DNA of 64,000 nt from Paracoccus stylophorae (GCF_028553765.1 NZ_CP067134.1:1469001-1533000); one strand, 5' to 3'. Positions 7,935-17,361 are shown, counted from the stretch's first letter. The notes: generated by a model not told the origin, from the sequence alone. A program made the numbers and translations.

Positions 7935-8777
7935 TCAGCGCCCCTGCCGACGGGCGATGAAGGCCAGCTTCTCGAACAGCGCCACGTCCTGCTCGTTCTT
8001 CAGCAACGCCCCGTGCAGGCGCGGCAGCATTTCTGCGGGGTCGCGCTTCAGATCCTCGGGGTCCAGATCCTCGGCCAGGATCAGTTTCAGCCAGTCCAGC
8101 AATTCGCTGGTCGACGGCTTCTTCTTAAGGCCGGGCGTTTCGCGCAATTCGAAGAACTGGGTCAGCGCAGTGTCCAGAAGCCGCGGTTTCAGACCCGGAT
8201 AGTGAACGTCGACGATGGCTTTCAGGGTCTGCGCGTCCGGAAACCGGATATAGTGGAAAAAGCACCGCCGCAGGAACGCATCGGGCAGTTCCTTTTCGTT
8301 GTTCGAGGTGATGATCACGACCGGTCGATGGCGCGCGCGGACGGTTTCGCCGGTCTCGTAGACGTGAAACTCCATCCGGTCCAGTTCCTGCAACAGATCG
8401 TTGGGAAACTCGATATCGGCCTTGTCGATCTCGTCGATCAGCAGGACGATCCGGCGTTCGGCGTCGAACGCCTGCCACAGCTTGCCCTTGCGGATATAGT
8501 TGCTGACGTCGTGCACGCGGCTGTCGCCCAACTGGCTGTCGCGCAGCCGGCTGACGGCGTCGTATTCATACAACCCCTGCTGCGCCTTTGTCGTGGATTT
8601 CACGTGCCATTCGATGATCGGCATGTCCAGGCTGGCGGCGACCTGCCGGGCCAGTTCGGTCTTGCCGGTCCCCGGCTCGCCCTTGACCAGCAGCGGCCGT
8701 TGCAGGGTGATGGCGGCGTTCACCGCGATCGCCAGTTCGGGCGGCGCGACATAGTCGTCGGTCCCCGTGAATTGCAT
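7935..8777 (-). CDS. MoxR-family AAA+ ATPase
   Basis: A 280-aa AAA+ ATPase. Walker A is GEPGTGKT (residues 33-40), Walker B is VLLIDEIDKAD (about 111-121), sensor 1 is ITSNNEKELPDAF, and an arginine-finger region follows (FLRRCFFHYIRFPD). MoxR proteins work as chaperones that mature metalloenzymes or membrane complexes, usually together with a VWA-domain partner encoded just downstream. Here no VWA (CoxE-like) gene follows; the downstream side is the unassigned stretch next to the TRAP genes. The start has TCCGCGAAAAG-type weak upstream context but ATG 8777 gives the full family N-terminus. dksA is divergent. Confidence 0.9.
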   Translation of the reverse strand: MQFTGTDDYVAPPELAIAVNAAITLQRPLLVKGEPGTGKTELARQVAASLDMPIIEWHVKSTTKAQQGLYEYDAVSRLRDSQLGDSRVHDVSNYIRKGKLWQAFDAERRIVLLIDEIDKADIEFPNDLLQELDRMEFHVYETGETVRARHRPVVIITSNNEKELPDAFLRRCFFHYIRFPDAQTLKAIVDVHYPGLKPRLLDTALTQFFELRETPGLKKKPSTSELLDWLKLILAEDLDPEDLKRDPAEMLPRLHGALLKNEQDVALFEKLAFIARRQGR

Positions 8778-8958
8778 GAAAACTCTCCTTATCCGCGAAA
8801 AGCTTGGCGGACATTCACTCTCAGGCTTGTATCGCGGTTTGGTTATCGGTCAAACGCAGAAATAGCGTGTTCTGCCCTAGTGACAAGCCTCACATCATAC
8901 TTTAAGGGGGCCGCAAGGTGCCGGATCCATGACCCCGCCCGGCGCCGCCGGAGGACCC

Positions 8959-9381
8959 ATGAAAACGCAGACCTTCCTTCCCCAGGACTATCGACCCGCC
9001 GAAAGCGAGCCGTTCATGAACGAACGGCAGCTTGAATATTTCCGACGGAAGCTTGAGGTCTGGAAGCAGGAATTGCTGGATCAGTCGGCCGAAACGCTGG
9101 AGGGGTTGCAGGACAGTGCCCGCGCCGTTCCCGATCTGGCCGACCGCGCCAGCGAGGAAACAGACCGCGCGCTGGAACTGCGCACCCGCGACCGCCAGCG
9201 CAAGCTGGTCAGCAAGATCGACGCGGCGCTGCGCCGGATCGAGACCGGCGAATACGGCTATTGCGAACGGACGGGCGAGCCGATCAGCCTCAGGCGGCTG
9301 GACGCACGGCCGATTGCCACGATGACGCTGGAGGCGCAGGAAAAGCACGAACGCCGTGAACGCGTGCATCGCGACGACTGA
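8959..9381 (+). CDS. dksA: RNA polymerase-binding transcription factor DksA (cysteine-poor)
   Basis: A 140-aa DksA/TraR protein that binds the RNA polymerase secondary channel and works with ppGpp in the stringent response. The coiled coil is clear (residues about 23-105), and its tip keeps the acidic signature DLADRA needed for function in E. coli DksA. The zinc-finger region is degenerate: only one of the four usual cysteines remains (YGYCERTGEPI); the others are Thr, Thr and Ala (ATMTLEAQE). Cysteine-poor DksA proteins are known, including in Rhodobacter. ATG 8959 is chosen for the GGAGG 5 nt upstream; an in-frame ATG at 8929 lacks one. Confidence 0.92.
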   Translation: MKTQTFLPQDYRPAESEPFMNERQLEYFRRKLEVWKQELLDQSAETLEGLQDSARAVPDLADRASEETDRALELRTRDRQRKLVSKIDAALRRIETGEYGYCERTGEPISLRRLDARPIATMTLEAQEKHERRERVHRDD

Positions 9382-9423
9382 TCGCGCGGGCGCCCGCGTA
9401 TTGTCGCAGGGGCGGGCGCGACC

Positions 9424-10551
9424 GTGACGGCGGCGCTGCGGGGTCGCACGATCGTGATCGTGGGCGCGGGCATCGCCGGGCTGACCGCGGCCATCGCCCT
9501 GGCGCGGCGCGGCGCGCAGGTCACCGTGCTGGAACGCGCGGCGGCGATCCGCGAGGTCGGGGCAGGCTTGCAGCTCTCGCCCAACGCGATGCGCGTTCTG
9601 GATGCGCTTGAGCTTGGCCCGGACGTGGCGCGCGTGTCGCTGCGCAGCCAGGCGGTCGTGCTGCGCGACGCGTCCGGAGCGCGGGTCGCGCGTCTGGATC
9701 TGATCCGGCATCGCCCGGACGCCCAGTTCCGCCTGATCCACCGCGCAAGGCTGATCGAGCTTCTGGCCGCAGCCGCGCGCCGTGCGGGGGTGCGGATCGC
9801 CACGGATCACGCCGTCACCGACCGACCCGACGCGCCGCTGGCGATCGGCGCGGATGGGCTGCGCAGCGTCATCCGCCCCTTGCTGAACGGGCGCGAGGTG
9901 CCGTTCTTCACCCACCAGACCGCATGGCGCGCCGTGATCCCCGACCATGGCGCCGCGCCCGAGGCGCAGGTCTTCATGGGCCCGCGCCGCCATCTGGTCA
10001 GCTATCCGCTGGCCGGACAGCTGCGCAACATCGTCGCCGTGCAGGAACGCCATGACTGGCACGACGAAGGCTGGTCGCATGCGGACGATCCGCGGAACCT
10101 GCGCGCCGCCTTCGCAGATTTCGGCGGACCGGTTCCCGGCTGGCTTGCAGCCATCGACAAGGTGCATGTGTGGGGCCTGTTCCGCCACCGCGTCGCCGAA
10201 GGCTGGCAGGACGGGCAGAGCGCGCTGATCGGGGACGCGGCACATCCGACGCTGCCGTTCCTCGCCCAAGGCGCGGCAATGGCGATCGAGGATGCGTGGA
10301 CGCTGGCCGCCTGCCTCGATGCGGACCCGGATCAGCAGGCCGCGCTGGCCCGGTACGAGGGCCTGCGCAAACCGCGCGCCACCCAGATCGTCGCGGCGGC
10401 CAACGCCAATGCCAAAAATTATCACCTGACCGGGCCGAAACGCCTGGCCGCCCACGCGCTGCTGCGCACCGCCGACCGGCTTGCGCCGCAGCGTCTTCTG
10501 GCGCGCCTCGACTGGCTCTACGACCACGACCCGACCGCCGTGCTGGCCTAG
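9424..10551 (+). CDS. FAD-dependent monooxygenase (salicylate hydroxylase-like)
   Basis: A 375-aa class A flavoprotein monooxygenase. The N-terminal dinucleotide fold VIVGAGIAGLTAAIAL (GxGxxG at 14-19), the EVGAGLQLSPNAMRVLDAL motif of the salicylate hydroxylase group, ADGLRSVIR, and the FAD-ribityl motif GDAAHP (270-275) followed by FLAQGAAMAIEDA are all visible. It should use NAD(P)H and O2 to hydroxylate an aromatic or polycyclic substrate; the substrate is not readable. It starts with GTG 42 nt after dksA on the same strand. A convergent palindromic repeat separates it from glmM. Confidence 0.85.
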   Translation: MTAALRGRTIVIVGAGIAGLTAAIALARRGAQVTVLERAAAIREVGAGLQLSPNAMRVLDALELGPDVARVSLRSQAVVLRDASGARVARLDLIRHRPDAQFRLIHRARLIELLAAAARRAGVRIATDHAVTDRPDAPLAIGADGLRSVIRPLLNGREVPFFTHQTAWRAVIPDHGAAPEAQVFMGPRRHLVSYPLAGQLRNIVAVQERHDWHDEGWSHADDPRNLRAAFADFGGPVPGWLAAIDKVHVWGLFRHRVAEGWQDGQSALIGDAAHPTLPFLAQGAAMAIEDAWTLAACLDADPDQQAALARYEGLRKPRATQIVAAANANAKNYHLTGPKRLAAHALLRTADRLAPQRLLARLDWLYDHDPTAVLA

Positions 10552-10561
10552 GCGCGCCCGT

Positions 10562-10635
10562 CCTCGCCCTCTTTCCAAATACCTTGCAGGGGGTCCGGGG
10601 GACGCAAAGTCCCCCGGCGGTCGCGGGACGCAAAG
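10562..10635 (+). repeat. Palindromic intergenic repeat, copy A (3'-end element)
   Basis: About 74 nt that begins CCTCGCCCTCTTTCCAAAT, then ACCTT, a G5-TCC-G5 / C5-GG hairpin, and ends GGTCGCGGGACGC. It is nearly identical to the reverse complement of 43400-43470 and shares its first part and hairpin style with 61512-61577. The hairpin pairs the GGGGG run near 10596-10601 with CCCCC at 10611-10615. It lies between two convergent genes (monooxygenase and glmM), which fits a bidirectional terminator. Confidence 0.75.
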
Positions 10636-10668
10636 ACACCGCCAACCGGACGCACCGACGCGAAAGGG

Positions 10669-12012
10669 TCAGGCGGCCTTTTCGACCGCGGCGACGATGT
10701 CCTCGACCACCTCGCGCAGCACCGTCTCGTCCTCGGCTTCGGCCATCACGCGGATCAGCGGCTCGGTGCCGGATTTGCGGATTAGGACGCGTCCCGACCC
10801 GGCCAGCCGCGCCTCGGCCCCCGCGATGACCGCGCGGACGGCATCGGCCGACAGCGGATCGGCGCCCGCCGCATAGCGCACGTTCTTCAGCAGTTGCGGG
10901 ACCGGCTCGAACTGGCTGGACAGCCGGCTGGCCTTGTCGCCGGTCTCGGCCATCGCCGCCAGGAACTGCATCGCCGCGATCAGCCCGTCGCCGGTCGTGG
11001 CGTAATCGGTCATCACGATATGGCCGGATTGTTCGCCGCCCAGGTTGAACCCCGCCTCGCGCATCTTTTCGACCACATAGCGGTCGCCGACCCGCGTCCG
11101 TTCCAGCCGCAGGCCGCGCCCGTGCAGGAAATGCTCAAGCCCCAGATTCGACATCACCGTCGCCACCAGCGCCTCGCCCCGCAGCCGCCCCTGCGCCGCC
11201 CAACGCGCGGCCAGCAGCGCCATGATCTGGTCGCCATCGGCCATGCGTCCGGTCTCGTCGATGATCAGGACACGGTCGGCATCGCCGTCAAGGCTGATGC
11301 CCAGATGCGCGCCGTGTTCCAGGACGGCGGCGGCGCAGGCCTCGGGGTGGGTCGATCCGACGCCGTCATTGATGTTGAAGCCGTTCGGCTCGACGCCGAT
11401 GGCGATCACCTCGGCGCCCAGTTCCCACAGCACCTCGGGCGCCGCGCGATAGGCCGCGCCATGCGCGCAATCCACCACGACCTTCAGCCCGTCCAGCCGC
11501 TGGCCGGCCGGGAACGTGGTCTTTGCGTACTCGACATATCGGCCGCGCCCGTCGTCGATCCGCTTGGCGCGGCCGATATTGTCGGGCTGCGCCGGCTCGA
11601 TCTCGCCGGCCACGATGGCCTCGATCTCGGTTTCGGCGTGATCGGACAGCTTGAACCCGTCGGGGCCGAAGAACTTGATGCCGTTATCCTCGGCCGGGTT
11701 GTGGCTGGCCGAGATCATGATTCCCAGATCCGCCCGCATCGAGCGGGTCAGATAGCCCACTGCCGGGGTCGGCACCGGCCCCAGCAACAGCACGTTCATG
11801 CCGGTGCTGGTCAGCCCCGCCGTCAGCGCGTTTTCCAGCATATAGCCCGACAGCCGCGTGTCCTTGCCGATCACGACACGGTGCCGGTTGCGCCCGTCGC
11901 GGCGAAAGAACCGCCCCGCCGCCGCCCCCAGGCGCAGCGCCATCTCGGCGGTCATGGGATGGAAATTGGCGCGCCCGCGCACGCCGTCGGTTCCGAAAAG
12001 CTTCCTGCTCAT
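10669..12012 (-). CDS. glmM: Phosphoglucosamine mutase GlmM
   Basis: A 447-aa alpha-D-phosphohexomutase that converts glucosamine-6-phosphate to glucosamine-1-phosphate for UDP-GlcNAc, peptidoglycan and LPS synthesis in the cytoplasm. Key motifs: N-terminal [10 protein letters not shown], catalytic phosphoserine loop SASHNP with Ser103, metal loop DGDADR (242-247), sugar loop GGEQSGH, and the C-terminal phosphate loop [12 protein letters not shown]. Length is standard. The start at 12012 ([10 protein letters not shown]) overlaps the folP stop as ATGA; a longer frame to 12048 runs into folP. It is the last gene of a folB-folP-glmM operon. Confidence 0.97.
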   Translation of the reverse strand: MSRKLFGTDGVRGRANFHPMTAEMALRLGAAAGRFFRRDGRNRHRVVIGKDTRLSGYMLENALTAGLTSTGMNVLLLGPVPTPAVGYLTRSMRADLGIMISASHNPAEDNGIKFFGPDGFKLSDHAETEIEAIVAGEIEPAQPDNIGRAKRIDDGRGRYVEYAKTTFPAGQRLDGLKVVVDCAHGAAYRAAPEVLWELGAEVIAIGVEPNGFNINDGVGSTHPEACAAAVLEHGAHLGISLDGDADRVLIIDETGRMADGDQIMALLAARWAAQGRLRGEALVATVMSNLGLEHFLHGRGLRLERTRVGDRYVVEKMREAGFNLGGEQSGHIVMTDYATTGDGLIAAMQFLAAMAETGDKASRLSSQFEPVPQLLKNVRYAAGADPLSADAVRAVIAGAEARLAGSGRVLIRKSGTEPLIRVMAEAEDETVLREVVEDIVAAVEKAA

Positions 12013-13019
12013 CTGTCTGCCTCGTCGTTTCTGTTGACGGCCTGCCACAGCCGCAATCCCTGCGCGATCTGCGCGACGTCGTGAACCCGGTGGATCTGCA
12101 CCCCCTGCGCCACCGCAGCCAGCGTCAGCGCCAGCGAGCCGGGCACCCGGTCGGGCGGGGCGTCGGCCCCGCCGATCGTGCCCACGAACCGCTTGCGCGA
12201 CACGCCCAGAAGGATCGGGCAGCCCAGCCCGTGATACAGCGAGATCCGCCGCAGGATCGCCAGATTATGCGCCAGCGTCTTGCCAAATCCGATGCCCGGA
12301 TCGATCACGATTTGTGACCGCGCGATCCCCGCCGCCTCGGCCCGCGCGATCCGCGCCGCCAGCGCGTCATAGACATCCAGCAGCACGTCGTCATAGCGCG
12401 GATGGTCCTGCATCGTCCGGGGCAGGCCCTGCGCGTGCATCAGGCAGACCGGCACGCCGGCCGCGGCCACCACGCCGCCCAGATCGGGGTCGAAATCGAA
12501 ACCGGACACGTCGTTGATCATGCCCGCCCCGGCACGCAGCGCCGCCCGCGCGACCTGTGCCTTGCGCGTATCGACCGACACCGGCACGCGCCCGACCGCG
12601 CCGCGCAGCACCGGACGGATGCGGGCGATTTCCTCGGCCGCACCGATCTCGGCCGCGCCGGGCCGGGTGGATTCGCCGCCGATATCGAGAATGTCCGCGC
12701 CGGCCCCGACCAGCATGTCGGCTTGTGCGTGCGGGTCATAGCTGCCGCCGTCGGAAAAGCTGTCCGGCGTCGCATTGACAATCCCCATCAGACGCGGCCG
12801 GTCCAGATCAAGCCCCATCAGCGGCGCGCGCGGCGCGGTCAGCGCGGACAGCACCGCGGGCGGGGCATCCGCGACCGGTTCCGCGGTCTGGCCGCGCCGC
12901 AGCATCTCGAATTCGGAAAACCGGATGGCCCCCCCGGCCAGCCGCCATCGTCCGCCTTCCAGGCGCGGGACGGGGCGGTAATAGACGTCCGGTTCCATCA
13001 TCGGCGCGGGACTTTTCAT
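12009..13019 (-). CDS. folP: Dihydropteroate synthase
   Basis: A 336-aa protein that condenses para-aminobenzoate with dihydropterin pyrophosphate to 7,8-dihydropteroate (folate synthesis; sulfonamide target). Motifs are [14 protein letters not shown] (79-92), [40 protein letters not shown] and the C-terminal [11 protein letters not shown] with VHDV. About 75 extra residues precede the core, which is usual for Rhodobacteraceae but longer than the E. coli enzyme (282 aa). The start at 13019 overlaps the folB stop (ATGA) and its own stop overlaps glmM (ATGA), which implies tight translational coupling through the operon. Confidence 0.95.
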   Translation of the reverse strand: MKSPAPMMEPDVYYRPVPRLEGGRWRLAGGAIRFSEFEMLRRGQTAEPVADAPPAVLSALTAPRAPLMGLDLDRPRLMGIVNATPDSFSDGGSYDPHAQADMLVGAGADILDIGGESTRPGAAEIGAAEEIARIRPVLRGAVGRVPVSVDTRKAQVARAALRAGAGMINDVSGFDFDPDLGGVVAAAGVPVCLMHAQGLPRTMQDHPRYDDVLLDVYDALAARIARAEAAGIARSQIVIDPGIGFGKTLAHNLAILRRISLYHGLGCPILLGVSRKRFVGTIGGADAPPDRVPGSLALTLAAVAQGVQIHRVHDVAQIAQGLRLWQAVNRNDEADR

Positions 13020-13810
13020 GCGCGGGTCACGGTGGCGGTGAGTGCCGCAGGCGCGGCGGGCAGGGTTTCGCCCGGGGGCAGCGCGAAGGCGATCCGGCGC
13101 ACCGGCATCCATCCGGCCAGCCAGAAGGCCAGCGCCGCAGGCGTCTCACCTGCGTCGGGTGCGTCGGCGGCCAGTCGGGCGGGCGCCCAGATGACGGGAC
13201 GGGCGTCGCGGGCGGCGGCCTCAAGCTCGGTCCGCGTCTCGGCGATGTCCAGCCCCAGCCGGTCGGCCAGCGCCCATGCCGACTGGTCCAGCGCCAGCAA
13301 GGCGATGCGGCGCTGCGCGACTGTCTGCGGTGCAGGGGCTCCGGAGGATGTCGCGGGCACCACGACCAGCGCACCGTCGGGCAGGGCGGCGGGCGCGCCC
13401 CAGACCAGAATCTCGAGCGGCAGATCGGGGGGCTGCGCGGGCACACGCGCCGACCTGCGGCTGATGGTGATGCCAAGCGCGCCGGGGCCGCGATCCAGCT
13501 TTTCGACCGTCACCTCGATCCGGGCGGCGGCGGGGTGGGCCAGAACCTCGGCGGCGATGCGTTCGGCCAGCGTCTCGACCAGGGCATAGCGTCGGTCGGC
13601 CAGTGCCGTCTCGACCGCCTGCGTCAGCACGTCATAGGACAGGATGCGGTCGACCTGATCCTCGCTGTCGCTGACAGGATGGCGCAGATCGACCGTCAGC
13701 CCAAAGCGCAGCCGCTGCTGGCGGCCGCGTTCCGACGGGAAGGCGCCGATATCGGCGCTGACGACATGATCGCGCAGGTGGATGCGGTCTGGCTGGTCCA
13801 TGACCGCCAT
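13016..13810 (-). CDS. folB: Dihydroneopterin aldolase with C-terminal extension
   Basis: A 264-aa protein. The first roughly 120 residues are FolB-like: RIHLRDHVVSADIGAFPSER, then RFGLTVDLRHP, ILSYDVLTQAVETAL (with the substrate-binding tyrosine), LVETLAERIAAEVLAHP (catalytic region) and VTVEKLDRGPGALGI. FolB makes 6-hydroxymethyl-dihydropterin for folP, the next gene. Residues about 130-264 form an Ala/Pro-rich domain with no family I recognise; standard FolB ends near residue 120. Similar long FolB proteins occur in Rhodobacteraceae. The first ATG is used; another three codons downstream (13801) is equally possible. Confidence 0.85.
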   Translation of the reverse strand: MAVMDQPDRIHLRDHVVSADIGAFPSERGRQQRLRFGLTVDLRHPVSDSEDQVDRILSYDVLTQAVETALADRRYALVETLAERIAAEVLAHPAAARIEVTVEKLDRGPGALGITISRRSARVPAQPPDLPLEILVWGAPAALPDGALVVVPATSSGAPAPQTVAQRRIALLALDQSAWALADRLGLDIAETRTELEAAARDARPVIWAPARLAADAPDAGETPAALAFWLAGWMPVRRIAFALPPGETLPAAPAALTATVTRA

Positions 13811-13859
13811 TCACCCCAAATCCGTCCGGCAGGCAAGACCGTGCGGCGCGGCGCGCCCT

Positions 13860-14498
13860 TCAGTTCGAGGCGACCCGCTGTCCGCGACGATAGAAGATGT
13901 GGCGACCGATCTGCACCGTACGCTGGAAACGGCTGGACCAGGCCGGGCGCACCGCCGGCGTGTGGAAATAGGTCGCGCCGCCGGTCAGCACGCGCGGCGC
14001 GCCCGACAGCGCAGCCTCGGCGATGTTGCGGGCGCGCATATAGGCGCCCTTGTTGCGGATCGATTTGCGCCCGCCGATCGTATAGCTGAACTGGCTGGGC
14101 TGGTTCACGACGCCGCAGACGGTCGGCGGAAAGGCGCGGCTGTCCACGCGGTTCAGAATCACCTCGGCCACGGCGGCCTGACCCTTCTGACCTTCGCCCC
14201 GCGCCTCGTGATACAGCGCCTCCGCCAGGCAGTTGACGTCATCGGCGGAAAATTGCGGCGTCGAGCGTGCAAGAAATACCTGTTCCGGCCCGTTTTCGAT
14301 CTTCACAGGTTCGGCACCCGCGTATAGAAGCGGCTTCGGACGCGGCAGTTTCATCGGATGCGCGGCTGCGCCGAACATGGCGGCCTCGGCCGAAAACAAG
14401 GACCCGTTCCCCCCGGCGGCGGCCTTGTCGGACATAAAAGCGGTGGCGGCGGCGGCGCACAGGCAGATGGGCACCAGCCGCGAAAGCAGCGTGTTCAT
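13860..14498 (-). CDS. SleB-type cell wall hydrolase (secreted)
   Basis: A 212-aa protein with a signal peptide (MNTLLSRLVPICLCAAAATA) and a C-terminal hydrolase_2 (SleB) domain from about residue 85: DVNCLAEALYHEARGE with the presumed catalytic glutamate, VAEVILNRVDS, YTIGGRKSI and ATYFHTPAVRP. Such enzymes cleave peptidoglycan in the periplasm. ATG 14498 is chosen because AGGA lies 6 nt upstream; the frame is open further to 14570 but without support. A second SleB-type gene lies at 53589-54032. The gene ends 49 nt from folB, and both are on the minus strand. Confidence 0.87.
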   Translation of the reverse strand: MNTLLSRLVPICLCAAAATAFMSDKAAAGGNGSLFSAEAAMFGAAAHPMKLPRPKPLLYAGAEPVKIENGPEQVFLARSTPQFSADDVNCLAEALYHEARGEGQKGQAAVAEVILNRVDSRAFPPTVCGVVNQPSQFSYTIGGRKSIRNKGAYMRARNIAEAALSGAPRVLTGGATYFHTPAVRPAWSSRFQRTVQIGRHIFYRRGQRVASN

Positions 14499-14811
14499 GG
14501 TCATTCCTATAAACGGATCACGTTGACAGGTCGTGAACGGCACCCAAACCGCGAGCAGATGGCCTGGCACCGAAGGACAGGGGTGTGTTTAGGTTTTCCG
14601 GGAACCGTTGCGCTACGGGACTTGTCCGTGATCGGACGGTTCAGGCCGTTTGACCCCGTTTCCGGCAGGATCTTGCCGAGGGTTTCGGCGCGAACCGGCG
14701 AAATTCGGCGGCCCGCCCGTGGAAAAGGTCCGGTTCGGACCTGAAATCAACAACTTGCAGTTGCGAAAAAATGCTGCACTGCGCGAATCGCCCGGCGCGG
14801 CGAGGCCGGGC
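14499..14811. other. Intergenic region upstream of the SleB hydrolase
   Basis: 313 nt with no gene. It should hold the promoter of the minus-strand hydrolase gene and the 3' end of the ppdK-like gene. A short C/G-rich inverted repeat (CCCGGCG ... GCCGGGC, about 14789-14814) sits at the ppdK end and could be a weak terminator. I could not assign -35/-10 boxes. Confidence 0.35.
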
Positions 14812-17361
14812 TCAGTCGGCCGGGCTTCGGTCGCCCTGACGTGACCGGATCGCGGCCTGCGCCCCGGCCAGCCGCGCGACCGGCACGCGGAACGGCGAGC
14901 ACGAGACGTAATCGAACCCGGCCTTGTGGCAGAAGGCGATCGATTCTGGGTTGCCGCCATGTTCGCCGCAGACCGAGATGGTGATGCCGGGGCTTTGTTC
15001 GCGCGCCCGCTGCGCCCCGATCAGCAGCAATTCACCGACCCCGTCCTGATCCAGGATATGGAACGGGTCCTCGGCATAGACGCCCTGACCGACATAGATG
15101 CCCATGAACCGCCCCGCATCGTCGCGCGACAGGCCATAGGTCATCTGCGTCAGGTCGTTGGTGCCGAAGGACAGGAAGGCCGAATGGGCGGCGATGTCGC
15201 CGGCCCGCAAGGCGGCGCGCGGCGTTTCGACCATCACCCCCAGGCGATAGGTGAAATCGCTGTGGCGTTCGTTGCGCACGGCGGCGGCGACCGCATCGAC
15301 GCGGTTCTTGACCAGTTCGACCTCGCGCATGGCGCTGACCAGCGGGATCATGATCTCGGGCACGACGGGCGCGCCGGTGCGGCTGGCATCCACCGTCGCC
15401 TCGAAGATGGCGCGGGCCTGCATGTCATAGATTTCGGGAACGGTGATCCCCAGCCTGACCCCGCGCATCCCCAGCATCGGGTTGAATTCGGACAAGGCAT
15501 CGACCCGGCGGGTCACGTCCGACAGCGGCAGGTCCAGCGATTCCGCCAGCTCGTGCAGCCCTTCGCGATCATGCGGCAGGAATTCGTGCAGCGGCGGATC
15601 GAACAGCCGGATGGTGACCGGCAGCCCCGCCATGGCCTGAAACAGCGCCGCCAGATCCTTGCGCTGCATCGGCAGGATGCGTTCCAGCGCCAGACGCCGA
15701 TCCTCGGGCGTGTCGGCAAAGATCATCTCGCGCATGGCCGGCAGGCGGTCGTCGTCGAAGAACATGTGTTCGGTCCGGCACAGCCCGATCCCCTGGGCGT
15801 GGAACCGGCGCGCGGTCCGCGCATCCTCGACCGTGTCGGCATTGGCCCGCACGCCGATGCCGCCGGCCTCGCCGGCCCATTCCATCAGCTGCGCAAAGGC
15901 GTCGTCCAGCGCCGGTTCCAGCAGCGAGGCCGCGCCCGCCAGAACCTCGCCCGAGGTGCCGTCGATGGTGATCTCGTCGCCCTCGCGCAGCGTCCGGCCG
16001 CCGACCTGCATGATCCGGCGCCGGCTGTCGATGCCCAACCCGGTCGAGCCGACGATGCAGGGCAGGCCCAGCCCGCGCGCGATGACCGCCGCGTGGCTGG
16101 TGGTGCCGCCGCGTTCGGTCAGCACCGCGACCGAGGCGTGCATGCCGCGAATATCCTCGGGCACGGTTTCGCGCCGGACCAGCACGCAGGCCTCGCCGCG
16201 CGACGCCGCGGCCTGCGCGGTGGCCGAGTTGAAAACGATCCGTCCGGTCGCGGCACCGGGGCTGGCATTGATGCCGCGCGCGACGACCTCGCGCGGGGCG
16301 CGCGGATCGACCTGATAATGCAGCAGATCGCTGAGCGCGCGCGGCTCGACCCGCATCAGCGCCTCGTCGGGGGGGATGATCCCCTCGCGCGCAAGGGCGA
16401 CGGCGATGCGGACGCTGGCGCGCGAACTGCGCTGCACCCGCGCGGCGTCGATGATCGAGATGCGGCCCTCGGTCACCACGAACTCGATCTTCATCTCTTC
16501 GCGCAGGCGTTCGCGGGCGGCGACGCCGAAGCGCACCAGATCGGCAAAGATGTCGGGCGCCGCATTTTCAAGCGAGGGGCCGCGATCGTCGCAGGTCAGA
16601 TACAGCGTCTCGGCCCCCTTGCCGACGGCGCCGCCGTGATGCTGGCCGCGGAACCGGCCGGTCACGCGCGGCATGCCGGTGACCGAATCGATGAACTGGA
16701 TCGTGCCCGACCCCGACAGACCCGGCCCCATCGCCAAAGCCATTTCCTGCACCACCAGCCCAAGCGACGCCGCGGCCGGGGCACCCTTGGCCTGACGCAG
16801 CAGCCGCGCCGTAGGCCCGTCCCACGCCCGCGCCATCGAGCGCAGCACCTCGGCCAGTTGCCGGTAGGGGTCCTGGGGAAAATCCTCGTCCATCTCGTCG
16901 CGATAACAGCGCAGCGCGTCGGCCAGCGCGTTCTCGCCGTGCTGGGCGAACATGTCGGGGTCCAGCCGCGCGATATTGGTCGCATAGCTTTGAACGAAAT
17001 GCAGATAGATCGCATCGGCATTGTCGCGGCCGATGCGCTTGGCCAGCCGGGCGTGCACCTGATCGTTGATGCCCACGTTCAGCACCGTGCCCGGACCGCC
17101 CCATTCCGGGCTGACCGCCGAGGGTCGCACGCTGACCAGCCCGTCGCGGCTGTCGAACAGGCCTTTCAGCGACGCCGTCGGCACCTGCTGGCCGGCCGCG
17201 ATGGCCTGCACCGCCTGGACCGATATGGCGTGGCTGCGCGGCACCGGCAGGTCCATGCGGATCAGCCGTTGCAGGCATTTCGCGCGCCAGCCATGTCGCG
17301 ACGTGTCGATTCCGGCCGAAGGCGTGATTTCGGTGACGTCGCTGGCGTTCTGCATGTCCAT
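14812..17361 (-). CDS. Pyruvate,phosphate dikinase-like PEP-utilising protein
   Basis: An 849-aa protein with PPDK architecture: N-terminal nucleotide-binding part (SVRPSAVSPEWGGPGTVLN), central phosphohistidine domain (GGTTSHAAVIARGLGLPCIVG in parts: GGTTSHAAVIARGL, His near residue 422), and C-terminal PEP/pyruvate TIM barrel (TIRLFDPPLHEFLP, FGTNDLTQMTYGLSRDD, and VCGEHGG with the catalytic Cys near 796). PPDK interconverts PEP and pyruvate with ATP and phosphate. It is odd at the N-terminus: the usual GGKG motif reads GWRAK before LPVP, so the ATP-site lysine seems replaced by Arg, and SVRSGA reads SVRPSA. It may be a PPDK paralogue with changed nucleotide use. Start 17361 (MDMQNASDV) excludes an unsupported extension. 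Confidence 0.75.
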   Translation of the reverse strand: MDMQNASDVTEITPSAGIDTSRHGWRAKCLQRLIRMDLPVPRSHAISVQAVQAIAAGQQVPTASLKGLFDSRDGLVSVRPSAVSPEWGGPGTVLNVGINDQVHARLAKRIGRDNADAIYLHFVQSYATNIARLDPDMFAQHGENALADALRCYRDEMDEDFPQDPYRQLAEVLRSMARAWDGPTARLLRQAKGAPAAASLGLVVQEMALAMGPGLSGSGTIQFIDSVTGMPRVTGRFRGQHHGGAVGKGAETLYLTCDDRGPSLENAAPDIFADLVRFGVAARERLREEMKIEFVVTEGRISIIDAARVQRSSRASVRIAVALAREGIIPPDEALMRVEPRALSDLLHYQVDPRAPREVVARGINASPGAATGRIVFNSATAQAAASRGEACVLVRRETVPEDIRGMHASVAVLTERGGTTSHAAVIARGLGLPCIVGSTGLGIDSRRRIMQVGGRTLREGDEITIDGTSGEVLAGAASLLEPALDDAFAQLMEWAGEAGGIGVRANADTVEDARTARRFHAQGIGLCRTEHMFFDDDRLPAMREMIFADTPEDRRLALERILPMQRKDLAALFQAMAGLPVTIRLFDPPLHEFLPHDREGLHELAESLDLPLSDVTRRVDALSEFNPMLGMRGVRLGITVPEIYDMQARAIFEATVDASRTGAPVVPEIMIPLVSAMREVELVKNRVDAVAAAVRNERHSDFTYRLGVMVETPRAALRAGDIAAHSAFLSFGTNDLTQMTYGLSRDDAGRFMGIYVGQGVYAEDPFHILDQDGVGELLLIGAQRAREQSPGITISVCGEHGGNPESIAFCHKAGFDYVSCSPFRVPVARLAGAQAAIRSRQGDRSPAD

